Origin: Streptomyces viridochromogenes
GTDB lineage: Bacteria > Actinomycetota > Actinomycetes > Streptomycetales > Streptomycetaceae
Length of the DNA stretch: 64,000 bases
Assembly (NCBI RefSeq): GCF_001270495.1
Contig: NZ_LGUR01000240.1
Span: 1 to 64,000 of the forward strand
Direction of reading: 5' to 3'
Shown here: positions 9,142 through 18,640 of the stretch, piece after piece
How positions within the stretch are numbered: the first letter of the stretch is position 1
Layout of the letters: each line of letters begins with the position of its first letter
The notes under the pieces: generated by a model
The model's database searches: none
Told to the model about the DNA's origin: nothing
Seen by the model: only the letters and a program-made list of their open reading frames with translations
Position numbers and translations under genes: made by a program

Positions 9142-11343
9142 TCAGCCGGCCGCGGCTCCGACATCGAGGTAGTCGACGTTGGGTAGTCCGGCTGCCGTGG
9201 TCGGATCCAACCGGATGGTGTTGCTGCCGGCGTTCAGCGAGACGGTCACGGTCTTGGTCGTCCACGTCGTCCACGCACCGGTGGACTCGAACGAAAGCGA
9301 CCCTGCCGTGGCTCCGTTGACGACGAGGCTCGCCGGCCTCGCACCGGTGGTGGCGCCATTGGCGAACCGGATCCCCAGCGTCGCCGTACGGGCGGTCTCG
9401 GAGTTCACGGTGAACTCCGCGAAGGCCCCCACAGCGGGGTCGCCGTTGCAGAACCCGCTGCCGGAATAGCCGGCTTGATTCGAGTCGATCGTGCCCCGGC
9501 ACTGCGCCGGAGCGGTCTCTGCCTCGTGACGCCCCGGAGGCGGTGGTGTGTCGGCAGAGGTCTTGACGAGTGAGAGCTGGTCGACGGTGACGCCGCCCGA
9601 ACCCGACGCCCGCACGGTGACGGTGGCGGCCCCGCCGGGCAGCTCGACGCCGGTGAGCTCGCGCTTGGCCCAGCCGCTCGACGACGGGATGCCGAGGGTG
9701 CGTTGGCTGCCGTTGGCGCCGGTGATCACGACCTGTCCGGCGCTACCCCGAGCGTGCAGGGAGAGGGTGTAGGTGCCTGCGGGCACCGACGCGATCCGCT
9801 GCTCGACGCCGCCGCTGTTGCTCACCTGGAGGGCGAAGCGAGACCCGTTCACACCACCGTTGACGTTGGTCACCGAACCGCCGAGGTTCCGCCATCCCCG
9901 TACGCTGGAGACGATGATGCGGTCGGCCTGGATGTCGGGGTTGAGGATGTAGTTGTTCGCCGGCCCGACACGCCACTCTCCGGTCGTGACGTTGAACTGC
10001 CACTGGCTCACCGAGTGGAACTGCGGCCTCGCGCCGGACTTGGTGATCGGCACCCACTGGTTGTACCCGATGCCGTTCCAGGCGAAGTCGGCCCAGCGGT
10101 CGCCGGCGTAGATCACCGTGTTCTGCTTGGTGCCCTTGACCGTCACGAAGAACCCGGTCTGGGTCACGTGGCTGTAGTCCATCTCGGTGCCGGCAAGGAC
10201 GTACTCGCTGCTGTACGAGCCCTGGACGTTGCTGCTGGTCGACTCATTGACGTAGTTGACCGAGGTGTTCCAGCCGTGCAGGTCCGACGCCGCGTGGTAG
10301 TACTTGCCGTCGAGCTTGAACATGGCGTTGCCCTCGCGACCGGCGCCGCGGCGGATCTCCACGCCCGGCTCGATCCGCAGCGAGTCGGACTCCCGGAACT
10401 TGGCCACGAAGCCGCGCGAGCGTCCTTCGCGGTTGGAGAAGATCAGGTAGTCCTTGCCGTCGTCGTCGGTGAAGACGGTCTGATCCCCGGTGCCGGTCGT
10501 GGGCGAGTTGGTGATCTGGGTCTGGAAGTAGCCGTAGTCGAAGGTGTCGGTGGGTGAGTCGCCCTGCAACAGCAGAACGCCGTGCCCGCCCCTGCCCGTG
10601 TGCCACATCTGCACGGCGAGCACGTACTTGCCGGTGTTCTCGTTGTACGAGACGCCGAGCCGCCCGACCCAGCCCGCACCACCCAGGTTGGCGCCGCTGC
10701 CCACGCCGGTGGAGCGCGTCGCGACCCGGTTCTCGAACTTCCAGTTCACCAGGTCCTTGGACGAGTACACGGGGATCGAGACGAAGCTGACGTTCCCGTC
10801 GTACTTCCTCGTCGGATTGGCCCGGTAGAGCTCGGCGCCGGTGTAGTGCACGCCGTACCAGTAGTAGGTGTCGCCGAACTTGAAGACCCCACCGCCCTGC
10901 GAATAGATGGGGTTGCCGCTGGTGTCGTTCCAGAAGGTGTTGTTCGTGATGGTCTGGAACGTGCCCTCGTCGGCGGCCTTCAGATCGGCGGCGGCGTCCA
11001 TCAGGGCCGTCTTCGCCTCGGCGACCTCCGGCTTGGTGGCCGATGTGTCGTCGGCCACGGCGTCCGCGGAACGCAACGCCTTGGCGAAGGGTTTCCAGGA
11101 GCCGGCCGTGTACTTCGACGGAGTGCGGGTCTCGTACTCGGACACCAGGTACTTCAGACCGCGATCCGCCACCGGTCCGGCAGCGGCACCCTCGGCTTGG
11201 AGTTCCGTTGTCGATGTCTGCGCCGTCGATGTCTGTTGTGCCGGTGCCTGCGCCGACGCGGTGCCCGCCCAGACCGGCGCTGCCAAGGACACGGACAACA
11301 AGGCGGTCGCGGCCAACTTCCAGTGCTTCGAGACGACACGCAT
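9142..11343 (-). CDS. GH43 (exo-galactanase-like) with FIVAR and CBM35 modules
   Basis: This is a secreted multidomain glycoside hydrolase of 733 residues from the ATG at 11343. A signal peptide of about 30 residues is followed by a FIVAR-type helical repeat (YTAGSWKPFAKALRSADAV). A five-bladed GH43 propeller follows, with SQGGGVFKFGDTYYWYG and the likely general-acid segment REGNAMFKLDGKYYH, closest by eye to the exo-beta-1,3-galactanase group. A beta-sandwich and a C-terminal CBM35 (HEAETAPAQC to VDYLDVG) complete it. It likely trims arabinogalactan side chains. A TTG at 11355 sits closer to the GGAAGGTGA box, which overlaps the end of the upstream PL9 gene, so translation is probably coupled to that gene. 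Family confidence is high; linkage specificity is inferred. Confidence 0.9.
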   Translation of the reverse strand: MRVVSKHWKLAATALLSVSLAAPVWAGTASAQAPAQQTSTAQTSTTELQAEGAAAGPVADRGLKYLVSEYETRTPSKYTAGSWKPFAKALRSADAVADDTSATKPEVAEAKTALMDAAADLKAADEGTFQTITNNTFWNDTSGNPIYSQGGGVFKFGDTYYWYGVHYTGAELYRANPTRKYDGNVSFVSIPVYSSKDLVNWKFENRVATRSTGVGSGANLGGAGWVGRLGVSYNENTGKYVLAVQMWHTGRGGHGVLLLQGDSPTDTFDYGYFQTQITNSPTTGTGDQTVFTDDDGKDYLIFSNREGRSRGFVAKFRESDSLRIEPGVEIRRGAGREGNAMFKLDGKYYHAASDLHGWNTSVNYVNESTSSNVQGSYSSEYVLAGTEMDYSHVTQTGFFVTVKGTKQNTVIYAGDRWADFAWNGIGYNQWVPITKSGARPQFHSVSQWQFNVTTGEWRVGPANNYILNPDIQADRIIVSSVRGWRNLGGSVTNVNGGVNGSRFALQVSNSGGVEQRIASVPAGTYTLSLHARGSAGQVVITGANGSQRTLGIPSSSGWAKRELTGVELPGGAATVTVRASGSGGVTVDQLSLVKTSADTPPPPGRHEAETAPAQCRGTIDSNQAGYSGSGFCNGDPAVGAFAEFTVNSETARTATLGIRFANGATTGARPASLVVNGATAGSLSFESTGAWTTWTTKTVTVSLNAGSNTIRLDPTTAAGLPNVDYLDVGAAAG

Positions 11344-11359
11344 TCGGTATCTCAAGATG

Positions 11360-12709
11360 TCACCTTCCATCATTCTCGAAGGCGCCGAGATCCGGCGCAC
11401 TTCCGCTGAAGGGCAGTCCCACGTCGGTGCCCTTGTCGATCAGGGCACTGTTCGCCGCGAGACGGAGGTGGGGCAGCACGGGCAGGCTCCCGTCGGTCTG
11501 GCGGGGCGCGTCCCAGCCGGACGTCGACACACTCTGGAACTGGGAGTTCGACAGGGGGACGCCGAGGTTCCAGGAGTTGTACGCGGCGTTCGTGCCGCTC
11601 ATGTTCGACGTCGCCGTTCCGGTGTAGGCGATGTTGTTGCGCAGGTTGCCCCGGCCGACGGCGGCGCCGCGCGAGTCGATTCCCAGCATGTTGAAGTTGG
11701 GGTGGTTTCCGTAGCCGGTGTTGTTGAAGAAGTCGTTGGCCACCGGGTGGTGGTTGGCGTAGAAGCCGGCCGCCTTGTTGAGGAACGCCACCGAGGAGCG
11801 GACGGTGTGCTTCGGCGCGTTGGCCTCGTAGTCACCCCCGTAGCCGCCGGACTTGAAGCCGGCTCCGTTGCCTGAGGGCGTCGTCGTCCCCGGCACGTAT
11901 CCGTTGCGCCAGGCCCACGAGTTCTCGATGGTCACGGGCGAGTAGGTGGAGATGAGGTCGAACCCGTCATCGGCGTTCCACCATGCGCGGCACCCCCGGA
12001 ACACATTCGCCGCGCGGCCGGAAGGCGTGTAGTGCGCACCGAACCCGTCGGCGTTCTCGCCGGGCCCGTCGTTGCTGCGCAGGTCGTAGTTGTCATGAGC
12101 GTCCGAGTTGAGGACGAGGTTGCCGCCCCCGCCGCTGATGAACAGGCCGGTACCCATGTGGTGGTGGGTGTTGATCTGCTCGAAGACGTCGTTGCTGCCG
12201 GAGACCCAGATCCCCCAGGACTCGGCGTTGCGGTTGTTGTTCTGGGGAACACCCTTGACTTCCAGTCCTTTGAGGTGGATCCAGCTTCCGGTGACGTTGA
12301 AGCCCTTGATGCGGCAGTTGTCCGTCATCCGCGAGAAGTCGAAGACCGGTTTCTCGCCCGGCTGGGCCCAGTACCGGATCGGGTTGCCCGAGCTGCCGCT
12401 CTTGTTGAGGGTGATCGCGTCGACCTTGGCGGTCTGGCTCGAACAGGCGCTGTTCGCACGGGTGTAGGCGTAGGTGCCGCCCCGGAAGTAGACCGTGTCG
12501 CCCGCCTTGGCGACGGCCTGTGCACGGGCGACCGATGCCCACGGAGCGGCCTGCGTACCTGCTGCTCCGTCGTTCCCGTTCGGGGCGACGTAGTAGGTGT
12601 TTCCGGCCGCCGCGGCGCTCGCGGACGCCGAGCCGGGGGCCATGGCGACGGAACTCGCCGTGACCACCGAGAGCAGGAGGGCGGGGGTGCCGAACTTCGC
12701 GGTTCTCAC
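11360..12709 (-). CDS. Pectate lyase family 9 (right-handed beta-helix)
   Basis: This is a secreted 449-residue polysaccharide lyase. After a signal peptide of about 34 residues comes the opening typical of PL9 proteins (YYVAPNGNDGAAGT). It is followed by parallel beta-helix coils with HHHMGTGLFISGG, SNDGPGENADGFG and WWNADDGFDLIST, rich in the Asp/Asn pairs that bind calcium. NGAGFKSGG matches the segment that carries the catalytic lysine in Pel9A. It cleaves polygalacturonate or rhamnogalacturonan by beta-elimination outside the cell. Its stop lies a few bases before the GH43 start. The upstream permease gene ends 118 bp away with no evident terminator, so importer and lyase genes are probably one transcript. 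Confidence 0.92.
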   Translation of the reverse strand: MRTAKFGTPALLLSVVTASSVAMAPGSASASAAAAGNTYYVAPNGNDGAAGTQAAPWASVARAQAVAKAGDTVYFRGGTYAYTRANSACSSQTAKVDAITLNKSGSSGNPIRYWAQPGEKPVFDFSRMTDNCRIKGFNVTGSWIHLKGLEVKGVPQNNNRNAESWGIWVSGSNDVFEQINTHHHMGTGLFISGGGGNLVLNSDAHDNYDLRSNDGPGENADGFGAHYTPSGRAANVFRGCRAWWNADDGFDLISTYSPVTIENSWAWRNGYVPGTTTPSGNGAGFKSGGYGGDYEANAPKHTVRSSVAFLNKAAGFYANHHPVANDFFNNTGYGNHPNFNMLGIDSRGAAVGRGNLRNNIAYTGTATSNMSGTNAAYNSWNLGVPLSNSQFQSVSTSGWDAPRQTDGSLPVLPHLRLAANSALIDKGTDVGLPFSGSAPDLGAFENDGR

Positions 12710-12827
12710 AGCGTCATCTCCCGAGTCAGGTGATTTCCCGTGCGGCGGTAGGGCTCGTGCCTGCCTGAAGAACTCAGCGCAGGTGCGAAAGCTGCTTTTC
12801 TAAGGGCGGGACCACGCGCGTGCTTCT

Positions 12828-13664
12828 TCAGAACTTCATGGCGCCGGCGGCCAGGTTGGCGATGAAGTGGCGCGAGCCGATCAGGAAGACCCCGATCAGC
12901 GGGATCACCGACATGAGCGCTCCGGCGATGACCATCGACTGGTCGGTGGTGTAGACGCCGTTCAGCTGCTGCACGGCCACTTGCAGTGTCACCTTGCCCG
13001 GGTCGGTCATCACGATCAGTGGCCACAGGTAGTCGTTCCAGATGTGGAAGAAGGTGAAGATCCCCAGGAACGCCAGCCCCGGCCGCAGCACCGGCAGCCC
13101 CACGGTCCACCACTGGCGGAAGAACCCGGCCCCGTCGACCCTCGACGCCTGGATCAGCTCGTCGGCGATCGCCCCCTGTGCGTACTGGCGCATCCAGAAG
13201 ATCCCGAAGGCGTTGGCCGCACCGGGAATGATCAGCGCCTTGAGCGAGCCGACCCAGCCGAGCCAGGCCAGGGTGACGAACTGCGGTACCAGCGCCAGCT
13301 GCATCGGAATCATGAAGGTGGCCAGCACGATCCAGAACAGCACCCTCCGCCCGGGGAAGTCGTATTTGGCGAAGGCGAAGGCGGCCAGCGAGTCGAAGAG
13401 CAGCACCAGGAACGTCACGGTTGTGGCGGCCACGACGGTGATGCCCATCGACCCCCAGAAGTCGATCCCGTCGAACACCTTGTTCATGTTCTCCCACAGG
13501 TGGGAGCCCGGGAGCAGCTTGGGCGGGTAGGCGAAGATGTCCCCGGTGGTGTTGGAGGCCATCACGAACATCCAGTAGAACGGGAAGATCGTGATCAGCA
13601 CGCCCAGCAGGAGCACGGCATGGCCCACGACGGTCCGCGACCGGGCGGCGGTCTCAGCGCGCAC
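12828..13664 (-). CDS. Carbohydrate ABC transporter permease (MalG type)
   Basis: A 278-residue inner-membrane permease has six predicted hydrophobic segments and the EAA-loop signature EIRAS-like segment DELIQASRVDGAGFFRQWW near residue 170, where the ATPase docks. The extracytoplasmic loop after helix 1 is typical for MalG-type subunits of sugar importers. It overlaps the upstream permease gene by 11 bp. Together with that gene and the binding protein it forms a CUT1-type importer, most likely for galacto- or rhamnogalacturono-oligosaccharides given the neighbouring enzymes. No nucleotide-binding subunit is encoded nearby. Confidence 0.94.
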   Translation of the reverse strand: MRAETAARSRTVVGHAVLLLGVLITIFPFYWMFVMASNTTGDIFAYPPKLLPGSHLWENMNKVFDGIDFWGSMGITVVAATTVTFLVLLFDSLAAFAFAKYDFPGRRVLFWIVLATFMIPMQLALVPQFVTLAWLGWVGSLKALIIPGAANAFGIFWMRQYAQGAIADELIQASRVDGAGFFRQWWTVGLPVLRPGLAFLGIFTFFHIWNDYLWPLIVMTDPGKVTLQVAVQQLNGVYTTDQSMVIAGALMSVIPLIGVFLIGSRHFIANLAAGAMKF

Positions 13665-14670
13665 GGGACTTCCCCTTCCGCTTGCCGGTGCCGATCGCGT
13701 CCTCGTCCCGGCCGCCGATCAGCCGCCAGTTGATGACGGAGAACACCGCGATCAGGAGGAACAGCGCCCAGCCGACGGCCGCGCCGTAACCGAACCGGTT
13801 GAAGACGAACGCCTGCTGGTACAGGTAGAGCACGATGGTGGTGGCCTCGCCGCCGGGCCCGCCGACGTTCCCGTTGTCGTCCACCGGGAACAGCACCTGC
13901 GGCTCGGTGAACAGTTGCAGCCCGCCGATGGTGGAGGTGACGGCGACGAACAGGATCACCGGGCGGAGCATCGGGATGGTGATCCGGAAGAAGGTCTGGC
14001 GGTTGTCGGCGCCGTCCACCTTGGCCGCCTCGAACACGTCGCTGGAGATGGCCTGCAGGCCGGCCAGGCAGATGATGGCGTTGTAGCCGACCCACCGCCA
14101 GATGGTGATCGCCGCCACGGAGACCTTCATCGCCCACGGGTCGGACAGCCAGCCGACCTCGCCGGAGTCGATCGCCCGCAGCGCGCTGTTGAGCAGCCCG
14201 GAGCTGTCGCTGAAGACCGAGCCGAGCACCAGCGTCATCGCCACGATCGAGGTGATGTTCGGGGCGAAGTAGGCCACCCGGTAGAACGCCTTGAACCGCA
14301 CCGCGGTGTGCAGCGCGTAGGCGATGACCAAGGCCAGGAAGACCATCGGGACGGTGGACAGGATCCAGATGACCAGGGTGTTGCCGATCGACTGCCAGAA
14401 GTCGGAGTCGGTCACCAGGTACGCGTAGTTCTCCCAGCCGATCGACCGCGTCTCTCCGATGCCGTCCCACGACATGAACGACAGGTAGATGGAGAAGCCG
14501 ACCGGGAAAACGCCGAATACGGCGAAGAGGATGAAGAACGGGGAGACCGCCGTGTACATCGGCCAGTAGCGGCGCCAGCCGGGCAGCGGCCTGGACCCGT
14601 CCGGCGGCGGCTTGGCGGTCCTCCCGCGCCGCTCGACGGTCTTCCCGCGCGGCGCATCGGCGAGGCCCAT
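13654..14670 (-). CDS. Carbohydrate ABC transporter permease (MalF type)
   Basis: A 338-residue permease begins with about 35 polar residues before the first membrane helix (PMYTAVSPFFILFAVFGVF). The EAA loop is SSDVFEAAKVDGADNRQTFF. It is the larger partner of the next permease and would form the heterodimeric channel of the sugar importer. Its ATG follows the stop of the binding-protein gene directly (TGA then ATG), so translation is coupled. The pair plus binding protein and no ATPase is the common Streptomyces arrangement, in which MsiK supplies energy to several importers. Confidence 0.94.
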   Translation of the reverse strand: MGLADAPRGKTVERRGRTAKPPPDGSRPLPGWRRYWPMYTAVSPFFILFAVFGVFPVGFSIYLSFMSWDGIGETRSIGWENYAYLVTDSDFWQSIGNTLVIWILSTVPMVFLALVIAYALHTAVRFKAFYRVAYFAPNITSIVAMTLVLGSVFSDSSGLLNSALRAIDSGEVGWLSDPWAMKVSVAAITIWRWVGYNAIICLAGLQAISSDVFEAAKVDGADNRQTFFRITIPMLRPVILFVAVTSTIGGLQLFTEPQVLFPVDDNGNVGGPGGEATTIVLYLYQQAFVFNRFGYGAAVGWALFLLIAVFSVINWRLIGGRDEDAIGTGKRKGKSRAR

Positions 14671-15954
14671 TCAGATCGCCCCCTCGCGGGTGAGTTCACG
14701 CTCGATGGTGTTCTGGGCGTCCCTCCATGCCGTGTCGACTCTCTTGCCGGACTCCACGTTGGCGAGCTCGGCGGCGAAGACGGGGTCCATCACCCGGTCG
14801 TACGGGCTCCTGTAGACGGTCCTGACCTGCAGTGCCGACGGTCCGAACACCTCGATGGTGCGCTGTCCGCCGTAGAAGGGCCGGGGCTCACGCATCTCCG
14901 GCCTCGTGAAGGAGCGCGGGGAGGACGGGAACAGCGACATCTCCGTGAACGCCTTGACCTGGTTCTCAGGAGACTGCAGCCAGGTGATGAACTTGTAGGC
15001 CGCTTCGGGGTTCTTGGAGTACTTGGTGATCGCCAGGAAGGACCCGCCGACGTTGCCGGAGCCGCCGGGCGGGTCGGCCACCCGCCACTTGCCCTCGGTC
15101 TTCGGCGCGGCCGACTCCGGGAAGGCGAGGCCCCACCACACCGCGCCGATACCGACCGGCTGGCGGCCGCTGGTGATCACTCCGTACAAGTCGGGGGAGC
15201 CCTCCGGGGCGCCGGCCGAAAGGCCGTCCCTGCCGATCCGGTAGGCCAGTTCGAATGCCTCGCGCAGTTCGTCTCTGTCGCCGATGTACCGGCCGTCCTG
15301 GGTCATGAACTTGCTGCCCAGCTGGCCCAGCCGGATGCTCCAGACGTGGCGGATGTTGGGGCAGATCACCGCGCGCTGCTGCGACTTCCGCAGTTCCTTG
15401 CCCAGGGCGATGAAGCCGTCCCAGTCCGGGGCCCGGGCGGCGAGCTCCTTCGGGTCGGTGGTGATCCCGGCTTCCTGAAGCAGGTCGGCGCGGTAGAACA
15501 GTCCGGTGGGGCCGGTGTCCATGGGGAACGCGATCATCCGGCCCTCGGGCGTGATGCACTCGTTCCACTTCCAGTCCAGGTACCGGCTCTTCAGATCGGC
15601 CGCGCCGAAGTCGTTGAGGTCGACGAACACGTCCTGGTTGGGGAAGTAGGTGGCCACGTCGGAGTTGATGCCGATGATGTCCGGCACCAGGGACTTGCCG
15701 GCGAGCGCGGTACGCACCTTGGTGTTGAAGTGGCCCCCGATGTTGGTGCGGCTGAGTCTGAAGCCCTGGGCCCCGGGAATGCCCTTCGTCTCTGCCTGGG
15801 CGACCAGCTCGTCGCTCACCGACCGGTCCCAGGTCCACAGCGTGATCTCATCCGGGTCGCCGAGCGAGCGCTGCGACCCGCAGCCGGCCGGCCCGAACCC
15901 TCCGGCGGCCGCTCCGGCGCCCAGCGCCAGAAACCGTCTTCGTGACACTGCCAT
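14671..15954 (-). CDS. Extracellular sugar-binding lipoprotein of the ABC importer
   Basis: From the ATG at 15954 the protein has 427 residues. The N-terminus has a double-arginine signal (SRRRFLALG) and a lipobox (FGPAGC), so it is a Tat-type lipoprotein. The body is a family-1 solute-binding protein, with WTWDRSVSDELV at the start of the fold and FITWLQSPENQVKAF near the end. It would capture pectin-derived oligosaccharides and deliver them to the two permeases encoded immediately downstream. The ribosome-binding GGAAGG lies 14 bases upstream of the ATG, somewhat far, so the start is less certain than the fold. It heads the importer/PL9/GH43 operon. Confidence 0.92.
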   Translation of the reverse strand: MAVSRRRFLALGAGAAAGGFGPAGCGSQRSLGDPDEITLWTWDRSVSDELVAQAETKGIPGAQGFRLSRTNIGGHFNTKVRTALAGKSLVPDIIGINSDVATYFPNQDVFVDLNDFGAADLKSRYLDWKWNECITPEGRMIAFPMDTGPTGLFYRADLLQEAGITTDPKELAARAPDWDGFIALGKELRKSQQRAVICPNIRHVWSIRLGQLGSKFMTQDGRYIGDRDELREAFELAYRIGRDGLSAGAPEGSPDLYGVITSGRQPVGIGAVWWGLAFPESAAPKTEGKWRVADPPGGSGNVGGSFLAITKYSKNPEAAYKFITWLQSPENQVKAFTEMSLFPSSPRSFTRPEMREPRPFYGGQRTIEVFGPSALQVRTVYRSPYDRVMDPVFAAELANVESGKRVDTAWRDAQNTIERELTREGAI

Positions 15955-16065
15955 GGACGCGTGTACCACCTTCCGAGCGAGCGGCTCACCCCCTGATCGC
16001 TCGGGCGGTGGCCGAACAGACATCGCGAACGGCTGCTCTGGTTGAACGGGGGGCGGCGTGCTTGA

Positions 16066-16504
16066 GGAGGCTCGGCACCGCCGCCGACACGCTGCACACA
16101 TCGCTGCCCACGAGCGCCGGTGCGGACCTCATGGCCCGCAGGACGAAGTGGCCGCGCAGCTCCGTGTCCGTGAGGCCGGGCGGCCGACCTCCGGCATGCC
16201 GCGGCCGTTGATTTCGGTGATCCACGCGAACGCGGCCACCCGGTCGCCGATGATGTCCTTGGGCCAGCACCAGTCGTACTTGAGGCAGCCCGGGCCCGAA
16301 GCGGCGAACTGGCGGACGTCCTGTGCGTGCCCGGGCTGCGTCGGCAGTCGGTTGGGCGGTGGAGTACGGCGCGCACGTCGAGCCCACCGGCACCGCGCAG
16401 ATGCCGGACTCCAGTTCCTCGCTGTGCAGTTGGCCGCGGAGGGCTCCCACTCGCACGCCGGTCCGGAACCACCGCAACTGTCGAGCCGACCAGCTGTGAC
16501 TCAC
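16066..16504 (-). pseudogene. Degraded coding stretch of unknown family
   Basis: Upstream of the importer operon, three minus-strand frames each hold a stretch with good codon character and protein-like sequence, but none is open throughout. The first carries WFRTGVRVGALRGQLHSEEL and GICAVPVGS; the second carries CLKYDWCWPKDIIGDRVAAF followed by AWITEINGRGMPEVG; the third carries LTDTELRGHFVLRAMRSAP. Read in order they look like one protein broken by at least two frameshifts. I do not recognise the family. It lies between the binding-protein gene and a CE12 gene, so it may once have belonged to the pectin island. Confidence 0.4.
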
Positions 16505-16545
16505 CCATGGGGAGACCTCCTGTCACCACCGAATTGAGGCCACCC

Positions 16546-16569
16546 GCGAACCGACCGGCCTCGGTTCGC
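16546..16569 (-). terminator. Hairpin terminator of the GH53/CE12/CE12 operon
   Basis: GCGAACCGA pairs perfectly with TCGGTTCGC around a CCGGCC loop, starting 16 bp after the stop of the minus-strand CE12 gene. It would end the three-gene transcript that begins upstream of 19699. Confidence 0.7.
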
Positions 16570-16584
16570 GCCCACCGCCGCCTG

Positions 16585-17454
16585 CTACCTGAGATACGCG
16601 GCGAGCGGGAGGTTCTGGCGGCGTACGTCACCGGCGACGAGTCCTGCGACCCGCTGGGCGCCGTAGGTGTCGAAGTGGGTGTGGTCGTTGCAGAAGAAGG
16701 TGCCCAGGGGACCGCTGCCTCCGTAGTCGCCGTTGTTCGGGCAGAAGCGCAGACTGTTGTAGAGCGAGACACTGAGCGTCTGCAGGTCGATGACGGGGGC
16801 CCTGGTGGCGGATCCGGCGGCGAAGGTCTCGCCCACGAAGCCGCGGTTCTTGGTCGCTGTGCCGCCGGAGCAGGTGATGGCGGCCACCGGGGTGAGCAGC
16901 ACCGGGTGCGCGCCCCGGGCCAGGGCGGCCTGCGCCATCATGGTCATCAGCTGTTGGTACCGGGCCGGGCCGACGTGCCGGGGGCAGGTCGAGGAGGAGT
17001 CGTTGATGCCGAACTGGATGAACAGGTAGTCACCGGCCTTCATTCCGGTGGTCGAGTTCAGCATCGCCTGCCAGCGTGACGAGTACGTGTTGGACGTGAG
17101 GCGGCACTCACCGTCCGAGCCCTTGGTGCTGCTCACGTTCCCCTCGTACAGCCAGGTCTGGATGCTGCGGCCTCCGACGGCCTGGTTCTTGACGGTCACG
17201 TCGCTGTTGAACAGGGCGTCGAACTGGCTGCCCCAGCCGACCGGGCACCGGCCGGAGCTCGGGTTGGCCATGGTGGAGTCGCCGGCCAGCCACACGGTGA
17301 CCGGCGCGGCGAACGCCCGTGCGGCCGGGGCCTGGGCGCGGGAGGCACTGGTGCAGTTCGTGGTGACGCGGTCCGCCGCGGATGCGGCGCTGACACCGAG
17401 GCTCGACAAGGCGATCACGAGCGCGGTCGTGATGAGAATCCGTAAGTTCCTCAA
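16585..17454 (-). CDS. Rhamnogalacturonan acetylesterase, SGNH/CE12 (single domain)
   Basis: Translation probably starts at the TTG at 17454, which sits 6 bases after a strong AAGGAGG box; this gives 289 residues with a clean Sec signal ending around ASAA. The SGNH blocks are GDSTMAN (nucleophile serine), QFGINDS (block III) and NDHTHFDTYGA (Asp and His). Such enzymes remove acetyl groups from the galacturonic acid of rhamnogalacturonan-I so that lyases can act. Six cysteines suggest disulfides in the secreted protein. The gene follows a second, longer CE12 gene by 34 bp; both end in the same LPLAAYLR tail, pointing to a duplication followed by domain loss or gain. Confidence 0.92.
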   Translation of the reverse strand: MRNLRILITTALVIALSSLGVSAASAADRVTTNCTSASRAQAPAARAFAAPVTVWLAGDSTMANPSSGRCPVGWGSQFDALFNSDVTVKNQAVGGRSIQTWLYEGNVSSTKGSDGECRLTSNTYSSRWQAMLNSTTGMKAGDYLFIQFGINDSSSTCPRHVGPARYQQLMTMMAQAALARGAHPVLLTPVAAITCSGGTATKNRGFVGETFAAGSATRAPVIDLQTLSVSLYNSLRFCPNNGDYGGSGPLGTFFCNDHTHFDTYGAQRVAGLVAGDVRRQNLPLAAYLR

Positions 17455-17488
17455 CGGGTCCCTCCTTGGGACTGGCGCCGGGCGTCGG

Positions 17489-18577
17489 TCAGCGCAGGTA
17501 CGCGGCCAGGGGCAGGCGCTGCTCGCGGATGCTCTGGAGCACCAGCCCGCCCATCTGGCTCGCGCCGTACTGCGAGAAGTGGGTGTTGTCCGTGACACCG
17601 TCGACGGATGAGCGCAGGAAGAGCTGTGCGGAGGCGGACGGGCCGAGGGACTCGACCAGCGTCTTGCTCTTGGTGGTCAGATCGATCACTGGCACGTTCT
17701 GCGCCGTGCCGACCGAGCGCATCTCGGCGGGCAGGTTCACTCCGACGCCGTTGACGTGCAGTGCCGTGGGCGTGAGCCGGCTGCCGTTGAACTGCCGACG
17801 GACCGGCGGGGTCACCAGAACGGGGACGCCGCCCTTCGCACGGACCTGCGTGATCATGGAGGTGAGGTTGCTCCGGAAGGCCGACGCGCTGGTCTGCTTG
17901 TCGTTGTGGCCGAACTGGATGAAGACCGCGTCGTTTGCCCTGACCTTCGGTAGCAGCGCCGGGAAGAGCGCCGAGTTCCTCAGGAAGCTGCCCGAACTCT
18001 CCCCGGAGTCCGCGTAGTTGGCGACGGACGCTCCGGGGCCCACCGCCGGCGTGATCATCTGGCCCCATCCCGTGTACGGGGCCACGGGCTGGTCGCACAC
18101 GGTCGAGTCACCGGCCAGGTAGGCGACCAGCGGCTGGGTCGCCGGTTTCACGGAGACGGCCGACACCTGCGGGTTGGTCCCCGCGAACCGGATGTCCAGA
18201 CCGGGGTTTCCGGTGCCGCCCTGGCCGGTCGGCTGCCCCTCCGGCTGCCGCACGTTGACCGTGAACGAGTACGTGGCGGCGGCACCGGCCGCCGTCTTCG
18301 TCGCCGGAAGCATCAGGCGACGGGCCTCCACCCACATGTCGGTCTCGGCGGCAGTGGCACCACCGATGGAGACCGTCACGTCGTAGTTGCCGGGGGAGAC
18401 CGCGTAGTGACACTTGATCGGCGCGGTGCCGGAACAACCGGCCGGCAGTGCCCGCGTGGCGGCATCGGCATGCGCCGCACCGGTGCCGACCAGCGTCGCA
18501 AGGGTCAGCAGACCCACTGCTCCCAGCCTGACCCCGTGCCCTTCGAGACTCGACGTCATGCCACATGTCATGCCCAT
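17489..18577 (-). CDS. Rhamnogalacturonan acetylesterase, SGNH/CE12 with N-terminal beta domain
   Basis: From the ATG at 18577 (GGTGA box five bases upstream) the protein has 362 residues; nearby TTG and ATG codons leave the exact start open. A signal peptide ending at AHA or ADA is followed by a beta-sandwich of about 110 residues (CHYAVSPGNYDVTVSIGG), often found before CE12 domains. The SGNH domain carries GDSTVCDQ, ADSGESSGS, QFGHND and DNTHFSQYGA. It should deacetylate rhamnogalacturonan in the medium. It is the middle gene of a minus-strand operon with a GH53 galactanase upstream and a shorter CE12 paralogue downstream, so deacetylation and side-chain removal are co-expressed. Confidence 0.92.
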   Translation of the reverse strand: MGMTCGMTSSLEGHGVRLGAVGLLTLATLVGTGAAHADAATRALPAGCSGTAPIKCHYAVSPGNYDVTVSIGGATAAETDMWVEARRLMLPATKTAAGAAATYSFTVNVRQPEGQPTGQGGTGNPGLDIRFAGTNPQVSAVSVKPATQPLVAYLAGDSTVCDQPVAPYTGWGQMITPAVGPGASVANYADSGESSGSFLRNSALFPALLPKVRANDAVFIQFGHNDKQTSASAFRSNLTSMITQVRAKGGVPVLVTPPVRRQFNGSRLTPTALHVNGVGVNLPAEMRSVGTAQNVPVIDLTTKSKTLVESLGPSASAQLFLRSSVDGVTDNTHFSQYGASQMGGLVLQSIREQRLPLAAYLR

Positions 18578-18640
18578 TACAATCACCAATCCCAATCCAT
18601 GACCGGAGAGTTGCCCGGGTTGAGGTCCACGGCCCGTCGC

